A stretch of 29,566 nt of DNA from SIG452 sp045540295 (lineage in GTDB: Bacteria; Bacillota; Clostridia; UMGS1840), in the NCBI GenBank assembly GCA_045540295.1, contig JAZQGY010000008.1, forward strand, positions 1-29,566. The letters are read 5' to 3'. How positions within the stretch are numbered: the stretch's first letter is position 1; the number at the start of each line of letters is the position of its first letter. Positions 16,686 through 23,926 of the stretch are shown piece by piece. The notes below the pieces were generated by a model, which was not told the origin of the DNA, did no database searches, and saw only the letters and a program-made list of their open reading frames with translations. The position numbers and the translations under genes are program-made.

Positions 16686-17117
16686 TTAACCGTTGTATAC
16701 TTCGGGTTTCTGAGCCTGGTTTTCATGCTCAGCACCTTTGTAAATTCTAACTTTGGTAGCCATTTTTCTGCCCAGAGAGTTGTGGGGCAGCATGCCTTTG
16801 ATTGCCAGCATCATAGCTTTTTCCGGATTTTCTGCCATCAGCTTTTCGTAGGGAACTGCTTTTAAGCCGCCGATGTAACCGGTGTGTCTGTAGTAGATTT
16901 TGTTTTTCAGTTTGTTACCGGTTAATACAGCTTTTTCAGCATTGATTACGATAACGTGGTCTCCCAGGTCAACGTTGGGAGTGTACTCAGGACGATGTTT
17001 ACCTCTTAAAATGGATGCAACTTTTGCAGCGGTTCTACCTAAAGGCATATCTGCAGCGTCAACGATGTACCATTTTGCTTCGGTCTGTCCTGCTTTTGCA
17101 AGATAAGTATCTTTCAT
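16686..17117 (-). CDS. rplM: 50S ribosomal protein L13
   Basis: An early-assembling large-subunit protein. From the ATG at 17117 it has 143 residues, the family norm; a longer in-frame start 13 codons upstream is rejected because GGAGG lies 6 bases before the shorter start and no homologous segment is expected there. Typical blocks are WYIVDAADMPLGRTAAKVA near residues 16-34, the GKHRPEYTP segment and MLPHNSLGRKM. It is followed by rpsI. The promoter is close to consensus, as expected for a growth-rate-controlled ribosomal operon. Confidence 0.98.
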   Translation of the reverse strand: MKDTYLAKAGQTEAKWYIVDAADMPLGRTAAKVASILRGKHRPEYTPNVDLGDHVIVINAEKAVLTGNKLKNKIYYRHTGYIGGLKAVPYEKLMAENPEKAMMLAIKGMLPHNSLGRKMATKVRIYKGAEHENQAQKPEVYNG

Positions 17118-17186
17118 AAGAAACCTCCGAGTATATTTAATCTTTATTTTAATCAAGTTTCATGTCCGTTTTTCCGAACGGATATC

Positions 17187-17215
17187 ATTATACAAAAAGA
17201 ATTTTAATTTGTCAA
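17187..17215 (-). promoter_or_regulatory. rplM-rpsI promoter with 5' hairpin
   Basis: Consensus TTGACA (17215-17210), 17-bp spacer, consensus TATAAT (17192-17187). A 6-bp hairpin TCCGTT/AACGGA (17165-17182) lies at the predicted 5' end of the transcript and may protect it or be part of an L13 leader; I cannot confirm a known leader fold. Confidence 0.88.
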
Positions 17216-17305
17216 CAATTTTTTTGAAATTTTTCAATCTAAAAATAGTTTTCTCTCATTTTCTTTTGTTTTCTTTTATTTTCTTAATTTTTTAAATATG
17301 CGATT

Positions 17306-18187
17306 TTACAAAGAGTCTCGTAGCTTTTCCAAAAATTCGGAAGAATACTCGGGAATTGCTTCCTCACAAGATACCACAAAGCCTGCCAGTCGGGAGGCTT
17401 TTTCCAGACAAACAGGCATAGCGTGTCCCCTCATAAAGTGGTGCAAAAAGCAAGCGCAAAAGCTGTCGCCTGCACCCACTGCCGACACAAAGTCCGTTTT
17501 TTGGGCAAAAATACTGGAAAAGCCCTGTTTTTCGTCCCATACGCAAGCACCGTCAGAATCTAAGGTGAGAATAGCGGTTTGAATCTTGTAGGTTTTGCAG
17601 ATTTTCTCTAAAGCAAGGGCAGGCTCCCTCTCTGTAACGGAGGAAATTTCCTTTATCAAAAGATATTCGTCACGGTTCATTTTTACAATATCACAAGCGT
17701 AAAGCCCCTGTTTTAAAAGCTCCTCCGTATAATAGTGCTGCCGCAGATTCACATCAAAAAAACGGTGGTGAAACTTGCCTTGGGAAAGAAGCTGTTCCCA
17801 AGTTTTTTTGGAAACTTCGCTCCGCAGGGCAAGGGTACCGAAATAAAAAACATCGTATGCTTCTGAAAGCACAGAAACATCAAAACAGATGCTGTCATAA
17901 CTGAAAAAACCGCTTAAATCGTAGCAGGGTTCTCCGTTTTGGTAAGTCACCTTGCAAACGCCCGTGGGAAGGGTGGGGTGTTTTGTGAGAAACCGGGTAT
18001 CTACCCCATATTTATTGGCAAAGGAAAGGGCTTGTTCTCCAAGCCTGTCATTCCCAACGGCACCGTAAAGGGCACTTATATCTCCCAATTTTGCGAGATG
18101 GGCACAAAAATTAAAGGGAGCCCCTCCAATTTTCTTTGCAGTGGGGTAACAGTCGAACAAAATTTCGCCAAATGCAAGTAACTTCAT
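17306..18187 (-). CDS. PfkB-family carbohydrate kinase, fructokinase-like
   Basis: A cytoplasmic sugar kinase of the ribokinase/PfkB fold, likely phosphorylating fructose or a related sugar with ATP. The 293 residues show the N-terminal substrate block GGAPFNFCAHLAKLG (21-35), FDVNLRQ (near 144-150), and the catalytic GAGDSF (238-243, base D241). The GGAP-N block and FDVNLRQ favour fructokinase over ribokinase or adenosine kinase, but the substrate is inference. AAGGAG lies 9 bases before the ATG. It diverges from the GH26-like gene, so both could serve use of a mannose- or fructose-containing glycan. No terminator is evident before the rplM promoter. Confidence 0.87.
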   Translation of the reverse strand: MKLLAFGEILFDCYPTAKKIGGAPFNFCAHLAKLGDISALYGAVGNDRLGEQALSFANKYGVDTRFLTKHPTLPTGVCKVTYQNGEPCYDLSGFFSYDSICFDVSVLSEAYDVFYFGTLALRSEVSKKTWEQLLSQGKFHHRFFDVNLRQHYYTEELLKQGLYACDIVKMNRDEYLLIKEISSVTEREPALALEKICKTYKIQTAILTLDSDGACVWDEKQGFSSIFAQKTDFVSAVGAGDSFCACFLHHFMRGHAMPVCLEKASRLAGFVVSCEEAIPEYSSEFLEKLRDSL

Positions 18188-18283
18188 ACGTTTTTAACTC
18201 CTTCCTGCTTGACGGGTTAAATCTATTTTATCACAAAATGAACGGGGAAGCAACCGAAAAAGGGGAAAAAATGTCAAAATATA

Positions 18284-18312
18284 TTTACAAAACCAAGTTT
18301 TTTTGTTATACT
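18284..18312 (+). promoter_or_regulatory. Promoter of the GH26-like gene
   Basis: TTTACA (18284-18289), 17-bp spacer, TATACT (18307-18312), about 60 bp before the ATG. No operator was recognised. Confidence 0.7.
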
Positions 18313-18372
18313 GTATTGGAATATGCGACAACGCTTTTTGGATGCGGTCGCTCCTTTATTCGGAGGCTTTTT

Positions 18373-20106
18373 ATGAAACAGAAAATCATCACCGCAATTC
18401 TATTGTTACTGGTAGCAACAAGTGCTTTTTTATTACCTCTTCTGCCCTTGGAAAAGTTGCCCATTCCTGCCATTCAGGGTCCCATTATGAGGCTAAAATA
18501 CAATTTGAACCGTCACGAATTTACAGACGGTCTTTCAAAAGTGACCAATATTTCAGCCTATCAGGGAAATGTGCTTTTGGCAAATCCGGAAGCAGCAGAC
18601 TTCCGTTACGATGTGAAAAAAGTGTACCAGACGGAAGAGTTTGCCCGTTTGGTGGATTTCCCAAACGGATACTATGTGGATTTACCGAAAAACCCTACCT
18701 TTGACTGTTCCCGCGGCGAAGGCGGTGTGAAGGTATACGGTGACGGCTACGAAGCCCTGTTTACCCGAGAAGGCTCTCCCTATGAAGATACCCTGAAATA
18801 TATCGACGAATACATTAATAAATATGTGGCAAATCCGGCGTATCAAAGTGCCAACAACATTACCCTCCACGAGGACACTGTTCGCACTGTGGGAGACTAT
18901 CCTGTGCGGATTCTGTCCATGACCAGAACTCCTGCCAAAGGCAGCGATGTGCGACTCAATGCCTACACCATCGCATACATTTTAGACCCAAACGGCGGAA
19001 CCATTTATCACAGAATGCTCTTAAAAGCAGAAACCTACGATGCCGAGCAGGTCAATCGGATTTTAGAATCCCTGCATACCTTTGCTCCCATCGGCAACAA
19101 TATGACAACCATTCCCACCAAGGCGGTGCTTCCCCAATGGAACGAAGAAACTGCCACATTCTACGAAACCCTTGTAAATCGCCAGGACGTGCTTTGGGGC
19201 GTGTATAACTATAAGCTTATTACCGTGGAAGGAATGGCTCCCACCATGGAAGAGCTGGAAGAAAAATTAGACTATAACTTCGAGCTTTGCATGGGTTATA
19301 CCTATCTTATGGAAGAACCCCCCATAAAAGGCTTGAACGAAGCCTACGAAGACGGCAAAATCACCGAAATGACCCTGCAGGTCTGCACCGTAGACCACGC
19401 AGGAATGGATTCCACCACCAATCCTAACTTTGAGGTGATAGACGGTCTGTGGGATAACCAAATCCGTAAGTACGCCAAAGCATTCAAAGAATTTTCGCAT
19501 CCTATTTTGCTTCGTGTAAATAACGAAATGAATACCGACTGGTGCACCTACAGCGGTGTGGTCACCCTTCAGGATGCCGACATCTACAAAATGGTGTATG
19601 ACCGAATTTACAACATCTTCCGGGAGGAAGGTGCAAATAATATCATCTGGATTTTTAATCCCCAATACGGCAACTATCCCCCGGCAAGTTTTAACCACTA
19701 TATGAACTATTATCCCGGCAACGACAAAGTGCAACTCTTAGGCGTTACCAAATATAACACCGGCACTTACTACAGTGAAGTGTTCGGCGAAACCTGGGAC
19801 GACTTTAAACCCTCCTTTGATGCCTTAAACGCACTGTATTCCCAGGACTTTCCGGAAGTCCCCTGGATTGTGACCGAGTTCGCCTCCTCTTCCTACGGCG
19901 GCGACAAAGCCAAATGGATGGAGGAAATGTTTACCCATATCGGTGACTACAAAAACATTAAGGCAGCAGTCTGGTTTAACTGGGGTGACCGTGACTACCG
20001 GGAAGGAATGGAGGATGTAATCGCCCGCCCCTATTATCTGGACGAAACGCCCGAAACCCTGGATGTGTTCCGCAAAGGGGTAAAAGGTGAGTTTTCCCAA
20101 AAATAA
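18373..20106 (+). CDS. Membrane-anchored or secreted GH26-like glycoside hydrolase
   Basis: 577 residues from the ATG at 18373, chosen because GGAGG precedes it by 6 bases and the promoter lies downstream of all longer in-frame starts. Residues 6-26 are a hydrophobic export signal or anchor without an obvious cleavage site. Residues about 40-240 are a domain I do not recognise. From about 255 to 560 the pattern fits family GH26 (beta-mannanase type): RVNNEMNTDW with the acid/base candidate E385, NNIIWIFNPQYG, and IVTEFASSS with the nucleophile candidate E502, followed by AVWFNWGD. GH26 enzymes cleave beta-1,4-mannan or mixed glucans outside the cell; the exact substrate cannot be told. It stands divergent from the sugar kinase gene. 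Confidence 0.8.
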   Translation: MKQKIITAILLLLVATSAFLLPLLPLEKLPIPAIQGPIMRLKYNLNRHEFTDGLSKVTNISAYQGNVLLANPEAADFRYDVKKVYQTEEFARLVDFPNGYYVDLPKNPTFDCSRGEGGVKVYGDGYEALFTREGSPYEDTLKYIDEYINKYVANPAYQSANNITLHEDTVRTVGDYPVRILSMTRTPAKGSDVRLNAYTIAYILDPNGGTIYHRMLLKAETYDAEQVNRILESLHTFAPIGNNMTTIPTKAVLPQWNEETATFYETLVNRQDVLWGVYNYKLITVEGMAPTMEELEEKLDYNFELCMGYTYLMEEPPIKGLNEAYEDGKITEMTLQVCTVDHAGMDSTTNPNFEVIDGLWDNQIRKYAKAFKEFSHPILLRVNNEMNTDWCTYSGVVTLQDADIYKMVYDRIYNIFREEGANNIIWIFNPQYGNYPPASFNHYMNYYPGNDKVQLLGVTKYNTGTYYSEVFGETWDDFKPSFDALNALYSQDFPEVPWIVTEFASSSYGGDKAKWMEEMFTHIGDYKNIKAAVWFNWGDRDYREGMEDVIARPYYLDETPETLDVFRKGVKGEFSQK

Positions 20107-20157
20107 AAGTTGCTGTAGCGAAACTTTCATTTTACGCTAAAAAATTTGTAAAAAACC

Positions 20158-20186
20158 TTGATTTTTTCCATATAATATAGTAAAAT
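20158..20186 (+). promoter_or_regulatory. Promoter of the aminotransferase gene
   Basis: TTGATT (20158-20163), 17-bp spacer, TAAAAT (20181-20186); a perfect TATAAT (20171-20176) in the spacer is an alternative -10 with a 19-bp spacing to TTGTAA. Confidence 0.55.
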
Positions 20187-20291
20187 GAAGAATGGCATAA
20201 AAATTTTGAAGACAGTTTTTCGGAAAAGCTGTAATCTGGTGAAAATATCAAACCGTTTTCCGGTTTGGCAGCATAGATTGGAGAAAAAAAG

Positions 20292-21491
20292 ATGGACATT
20301 AAAATCAGCAAAAAAGGCGGCGCAGTTTCCGCGTCACCCACTCTGGCAATTGATTCCAAATTCAAAGCAATGAAGGCGGAAGGTATTGACGCTGTGGGCT
20401 TTGGAACCGGCGAGCCTGACTTTGACACCCCTGACCATATCAAACAGGCAGCAATTGATGCTCTGGCAAAAGGGATGACCAAATACACTCCCGCATCCGG
20501 AACCCCTGCCTTGAAACAGGCAATTGTGCGAAAGTTAAAACGGGAAAACAACTTGGATTACGAAGTGAAAAATATCGTGATTTCCAATGGTGCAAAGCAC
20601 TCCTTAACCAACATCTTTATGGCGATTTGCGATCCCGGGGATGAGGTAATTGTGCCTGCTCCATACTGGGTAAGCTATCCCGAAATGGTAAAATTGGCAG
20701 ACGGCGTTCCCGTAATTTTGGAAACCACCGAGGAAAACGACTTTAAATTCACCGTGGAAGAGCTGGAAAAAGTTGTGAGTGATAAAACTGTTGCAGTCAT
20801 TCTGTGCAGCCCCTCCAACCCCACCGGCTCTGTGTATTCCAAAGAAGAATTGGAAAAAATTGCAGATTTCTGTGTGAAAAAGAATCTGATTGTGGTATCT
20901 GACGAAGTGTATGAACACTTGATTTACGAAGGAGAAACCGTTTCCATTGCCACGTTAGGCGAAGATATCAAAAAACTGACCATTACCGTGAATGCGGTTT
21001 CCAAAACCTATGCCATGACCGGTTGGCGTATTGGCTACACCGCCTGCGATGAGCGCTTGGCAAAGGTGATGGGAAATATTCAGTCTCACGCAACCTCCAA
21101 CCCCAACTCCATTGCCCAGGCAGCGGCAGTTGCAGCGTTGGACGGCTCTTTAGACTGCGTATTCAATATGAAAAAACACTTTGAAGAACGCAAAAACTAC
21201 ATGTACGAAAAAATCAATGCAATTGCGGGTCTTTCTTGCAGAATGCCCAAGGGTGCATTCTATATTATGATGAACATCTCCAAAGTGAAGGGAAAAAAAT
21301 ACGAAGGGGTGACCATTAACACCTCCGACGATTTCTGTTCCCTACTCTTAGAAAAAGAACTGGTTGCCCTGGTGCCCGGCTCCGGCTTTGGTGCAGACGA
21401 TTTCTGCCGCTGGTCCTATGCAACCGGTATGGACAGCATCCAAAAAGGGATGGAACGCTTAGCACGTTTCGTGGCAAACTTAACCGACTAA
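20292..21491 (+). CDS. aspC: Aspartate aminotransferase (class I, PLP)
   Basis: Moves the amino group between aspartate and 2-oxoglutarate, joining the TCA-cycle acids to glutamate and aspartate. The 399 residues carry the fold-type I PLP marks: GTGEPDFDTP near 38-47, NPTG (176-179), SDEVYEH (203-209, D204 and Y207) and the Schiff-base lysine in SKTYAMTGWRIGY (K238). The C-terminal carboxylate-binding Arg is in FCRWSYA. This is the subgroup I-gamma form common in Bacillota and archaea; related enzymes accept aromatic amino acids or glutamate/prephenate, so specificity is the usual family reading. GGAG sits 8 bases before the ATG. Monocistronic by its promoter and terminator. Confidence 0.9.
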   Translation: MDIKISKKGGAVSASPTLAIDSKFKAMKAEGIDAVGFGTGEPDFDTPDHIKQAAIDALAKGMTKYTPASGTPALKQAIVRKLKRENNLDYEVKNIVISNGAKHSLTNIFMAICDPGDEVIVPAPYWVSYPEMVKLADGVPVILETTEENDFKFTVEELEKVVSDKTVAVILCSPSNPTGSVYSKEELEKIADFCVKKNLIVVSDEVYEHLIYEGETVSIATLGEDIKKLTITVNAVSKTYAMTGWRIGYTACDERLAKVMGNIQSHATSNPNSIAQAAAVAALDGSLDCVFNMKKHFEERKNYMYEKINAIAGLSCRMPKGAFYIMMNISKVKGKKYEGVTINTSDDFCSLLLEKELVALVPGSGFGADDFCRWSYATGMDSIQKGMERLARFVANLTD

Positions 21492-21497
21492 ACACGA

Positions 21498-21536
21498 GGG
21501 ACAACGCCCCCAAAGATTTGAGGGCGCTGTCCCTTT
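21498..21536 (+). terminator. Terminator after aspC
   Basis: GGGACAACGCCC and GGGCGCTGTCCC pair over 12 positions with one mismatch, followed by T-rich sequence. A further perfect 10-bp hairpin with arms TTGTTTTGGC/GCCAAAACAA (21538-21561, loop TCTT) follows at once. Confidence 0.75.
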
Positions 21537-21562
21537 GTTGTTTTGGCTCTTGCCAAAACAAC

Positions 21563-21672
21563 TCGATATCAATCTTTTGCGAGATTGATATCATATCGAA
21601 AACGAGCAGGTCGAGTTTATATCGAATTTTGCACAGCAAAATATATCGTACACGCAACGCGTGTATATCGAT
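21563..21672. repeat. Left hairpin array with TCGATAT separators
   Basis: Short palindromes of unrelated sequence are separated by copies of ATATCGA (reverse of TCGATAT) at 21593, 21619, 21643 (ending in T) and 21665, 22-26 bp apart. Hairpins: 11-bp arms GATATCAATCT/AGATTGATATC (21565-21592), an imperfect one (21600-21618), ATTTTGC-ACA-GCAAAAT (21626-21642) and TACACGC-AAC-GCGTGTA (21649-21665). The array ends 15 bp before the four-helix-bundle gene. Confidence 0.8.
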
Positions 21673-21687
21673 AATGGAGTCGTGAGA

Positions 21688-22032
21688 ATGGAAGAAAAGA
21701 AAAATTTATTAAGAGAACAAGCCATTGAGTTAGCAATAGAAATTTCTGATATTTGCGGCAATATCAAAGGTTGTTCGATATATGTGAATCAGTTGTTAAG
21801 ATGTTCATCTTCCATCGGTGCAAATCTTCACGAAGCAAAATATGCACAAAGCAGGGCTGACTTCATCAACAAATTAGAAATTGCCTTAAAAGAAAGCTAT
21901 GAAACAGAATATTGGTTAGAGTTGTTACTTCGAAAAACCAAAATTGATGAGCCCACATACAGAAATTTAGTCAATAAATGCGGCACAATCAGAAGGAAAC
22001 TGATTGCATCTGTTACTACAGCTAAAAAATAA
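21688..22032 (+). CDS. Four-helix-bundle protein (S23/IVP family)
   Basis: 114 residues from the ATG at 21688, with GGAG 8 bases upstream; this start also keeps the gene outside the hairpin array. The block LLRCSSSIGANLHEAKYAQS (residues about 41-60) followed by FINKLEIALKESYETEYWLELL is the signature of the four-helix-bundle family first met as the intervening-sequence protein of 23S rRNA genes and related in fold to the Avd protein of diversity-generating retroelements. Those relatives bind nucleic acid as pentamers; the role of free-standing members is unknown. The gene is tightly enclosed by two TCGATAT-separated hairpin arrays in mirrored orientation and has no 23S rRNA or reverse transcriptase beside it. 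It is likely the coding part of a small insertion between aspC and the polyphosphate gene. Confidence 0.85.
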   Translation: MEEKKNLLREQAIELAIEISDICGNIKGCSIYVNQLLRCSSSIGANLHEAKYAQSRADFINKLEIALKESYETEYWLELLLRKTKIDEPTYRNLVNKCGTIRRKLIASVTTAKK

Positions 22033-22116
22033 TCGATATAAATTCCTGAAGGAATTTTCGATATATCCTAACAGATTCGATATGTGCTTCGCACTCGATA
22101 TGTTTCCTTCGGAAAC
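22033..22116. repeat. Right hairpin array with TCGATAT separators
   Basis: TCGATAT occurs at 22033, 22058, 22077 and 22095, now in forward orientation. Between them lie AAATTCC-TGAA-GGAATTT (22040-22057), a 12-base unpaired spacer, GTGC-TTC-GCAC (22084-22094) and GTTTCC-TTC-GGAAAC (22102-22116). The first copy overlaps the end of the stop region of the four-helix-bundle gene. Confidence 0.8.
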
Positions 22117-22171
22117 AAGATACACCCAACAGACCACTTTGATTAACATCTATGGAAGGCAGGTGCCAAAA

Positions 22172-23662
22172 ATGCTCAAAAAATGTGAAACTCTTACCTT
22201 AACCAACGATTCTCCCAAGGAATTAAAAAAGAAGCTGGAAGAATACCAGGAACGCCTTGCAACCCTCCAAAGAGAAGCAAGAGCTTTGGAAATTCCCGTG
22301 ATGATTGTTATGGAAGGCTGGGGTGCCTCCGGGAAAGGGCAACTCATCAACCACTTTATTCTCCCTTTAGACCCCCGTGGCTTCACTGTGTATACCATCA
22401 AGGATGAAAATGAGGAGGAAAGCCGTTATCCCTTCCTGTGGCGTTTTATCACCAAAACTCCCCAAAAGGGAAGAATTGCAATTTTTGACCGTAGTTGGTA
22501 CCGCAGAGTATTAAATGACCATATTGATAAAAAGGTAAAAACAAGCCGTTTTTATCATGATTTAGACGAAATCAACGCTTTTGAAAAGCTCTTAACCGAT
22601 GACGATAATCTGCTCATCAAGTTTTTTATTCACATTTCCAAAGACGAACAAAAAAGAAGACTAAAAGAATTGATGAACTCCAAGGAAACTGCCTGGAGAG
22701 TGTCTGCAGACGACTTAAAACACAATAAGCAATACGAAAAATACCGTGACGTTTCCGAAAAAATGATTGAAATGACCGATAAGGAAAACGCACCCTGGCA
22801 TCTGGTGAATGCCAACGACATCACCTATGCCACCCTTCGGATTTTCGAGATTATAATTGCTCAGCTGGAGAAAAAGATTTCTTTAAAACAACAGGAATCC
22901 AAGTCTCCCCGCCCGATTTTAGACCGTCATATTGCTACCAACTATTTAGATTCGGTGGATTTAACACTGAAATTAGACAAAAAAACATATCAGGAAAAGC
23001 TTGCTTACTATCAGGACAAGCTGGAGCACCTGCATAACCGACTGTATCTTAAAAAGAAACCCGTCATCATTGTGTTTGAAGGATGGGATGCAGGAGGCAA
23101 AGGCGGTGCCATCAAACGGTTAACCACGGCGCTGGACCCCAGAGGTTATCAGGTGTTTTCCACGCCTGCTCCCACCCGTGAGGAGCTTTCTCACCATTAT
23201 CTGTGGCGATTCTGGAAGAATTTCCCCAAAACAGGCCACATTGCCATTTTTGACCGTAGCTGGTACGGCAGAGTGATGGTGGAAGCGGTGGAAGGCTTCT
23301 GCACCCAAAGAGAATACGACCGTGCCTTCTTTGAAATCAACGATATGGAGAAACATCTGGTGGGCAGTGGTATTACCGTGATTAAGTTTTTCCTGCACAT
23401 TTCAAAGGATGAACAACTAAAAAGATTTGAAGACCGTCGGGAAAATCCCCATAAGGCTTGGAAATTAACCGACGAGGACTTCCGTAACCGTGAAAAATGG
23501 GACGATTATCTTTGTACCATTGAAAAAATGATTGATAAAACCCACACCAAAATCGCACCCTGGCATTTAATTGCAGGGGATGACAAACGCTATGCCCGTA
23601 TTGAGGTGCTTCGCATTATCACCGAAACCTTAACCGAGGCACTAAAAGAAAAAGGAAAGTAA
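22172..23662 (+). CDS. pap: Polyphosphate:AMP phosphotransferase (two-domain PPK2)
   Basis: Uses polyphosphate to phosphorylate AMP to ADP, and so links polyP stores to the adenylate pool. The 496 residues (start ATG at 22172, GGCAGGTG about 6 bases upstream; longer frames run through the hairpin array) contain two PPK2 domains in tandem, the class II layout. The C-domain has an intact Walker A, GWDAGGKG (304-311), and the lid DRSWYGRV (361-368). The N-domain has GWGASGKG (49-56) and DRSWYRRV (107-114): the Asp after GW, important in active PPK2 domains, is Gly. So the N-domain is probably structural and the C-domain catalytic, as known for other two-domain members. It leads an operon with the S4-domain and DegV genes; no promoter is clear between it and the array. 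Confidence 0.92.
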   Translation: MLKKCETLTLTNDSPKELKKKLEEYQERLATLQREARALEIPVMIVMEGWGASGKGQLINHFILPLDPRGFTVYTIKDENEEESRYPFLWRFITKTPQKGRIAIFDRSWYRRVLNDHIDKKVKTSRFYHDLDEINAFEKLLTDDDNLLIKFFIHISKDEQKRRLKELMNSKETAWRVSADDLKHNKQYEKYRDVSEKMIEMTDKENAPWHLVNANDITYATLRIFEIIIAQLEKKISLKQQESKSPRPILDRHIATNYLDSVDLTLKLDKKTYQEKLAYYQDKLEHLHNRLYLKKKPVIIVFEGWDAGGKGGAIKRLTTALDPRGYQVFSTPAPTREELSHHYLWRFWKNFPKTGHIAIFDRSWYGRVMVEAVEGFCTQREYDRAFFEINDMEKHLVGSGITVIKFFLHISKDEQLKRFEDRRENPHKAWKLTDEDFRNREKWDDYLCTIEKMIDKTHTKIAPWHLIAGDDKRYARIEVLRIITETLTEALKEKGK

Positions 23663-23666
23663 AACT

Positions 23667-23897
23667 ATGAATACAGAAAAAGAACAACTGATCTTTACCC
23701 TGCGGGATACTGATGACTTTATCACCCTGCAGAATCTTCTGAAAGCGGAAAATATTGTGGCAACCGGCGGCGAAGCCAAGTACGTTATCACAGACGGACT
23801 GGTGCAGGTAAACGGCGAGCCGGAATGTCGCCGCGGCAGAAAGCTCCGCACAGGAGATGTGGTGACCTTTGAGGATTACGAAATCACTGTGGAATAA
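23667..23897 (+). CDS. S4-domain RNA-binding protein, YaaA/RlbA-like
   Basis: A 76-residue protein that is almost wholly one S4 RNA-binding fold: FITLQNLLKAENIVATGGEAK, then DGLVQVNGEPECRRGRKLRTGD with the usual basic RRGRKLR. Such single-domain proteins (YaaA, RlbA) are usually encoded beside dnaA/dnaN/recF and are thought to act on rRNA or ribosomes. Here it sits 4 bp after the polyphosphate gene and 29 bp before degV, clearly in one operon. A ribosome binding site (AAAGGAAAG) lies inside the end of the upstream gene, so translation may be coupled. Confidence 0.87.
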   Translation: MNTEKEQLIFTLRDTDDFITLQNLLKAENIVATGGEAKYVITDGLVQVNGEPECRRGRKLRTGDVVTFEDYEITVE

Positions 23898-23926
23898 TCC
23901 TCAAAAAAGAAAGGAAGGGATTTAGA

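Noticed and set aside
17118..17156. 13-residue N-terminal extension of L13
   Set aside because: GGAGG lies just before the internal ATG, and the shorter product has the normal family length.
17220..17300. T-rich tract upstream of rplM as a terminator for the sugar kinase gene
   Set aside because: On the minus strand it reads as A-rich and no stable hairpin precedes a T-run, so it cannot be a Rho-independent terminator in the needed direction.
18136..18372. Extended N-terminus of the GH26-like protein
   Set aside because: The promoter at 18284-18312 lies inside this extension and GGAGG with a signal-like N-terminus marks the ATG at 18373.
19267..19734. 155-codon open frame on the minus strand inside the GH26-like gene
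   Set aside because: It is antisense to a gene with clear catalytic motifs, promoter and ribosome binding site, and its translation is repetitive in V, I and G without any recognisable domain.
21563..22116. CRISPR array
   Set aside because: The constant unit is only 7 bp, the spacing is 18-26 bp and the intervening segments are themselves palindromes; no cas gene is present.
22004..22171. Extended N-terminus of the polyphosphate:AMP phosphotransferase
   Set aside because: The extra residues are encoded by the hairpin array and overlap the four-helix-bundle gene; the ATG at 22172 has its own ribosome binding site and gives the family length.
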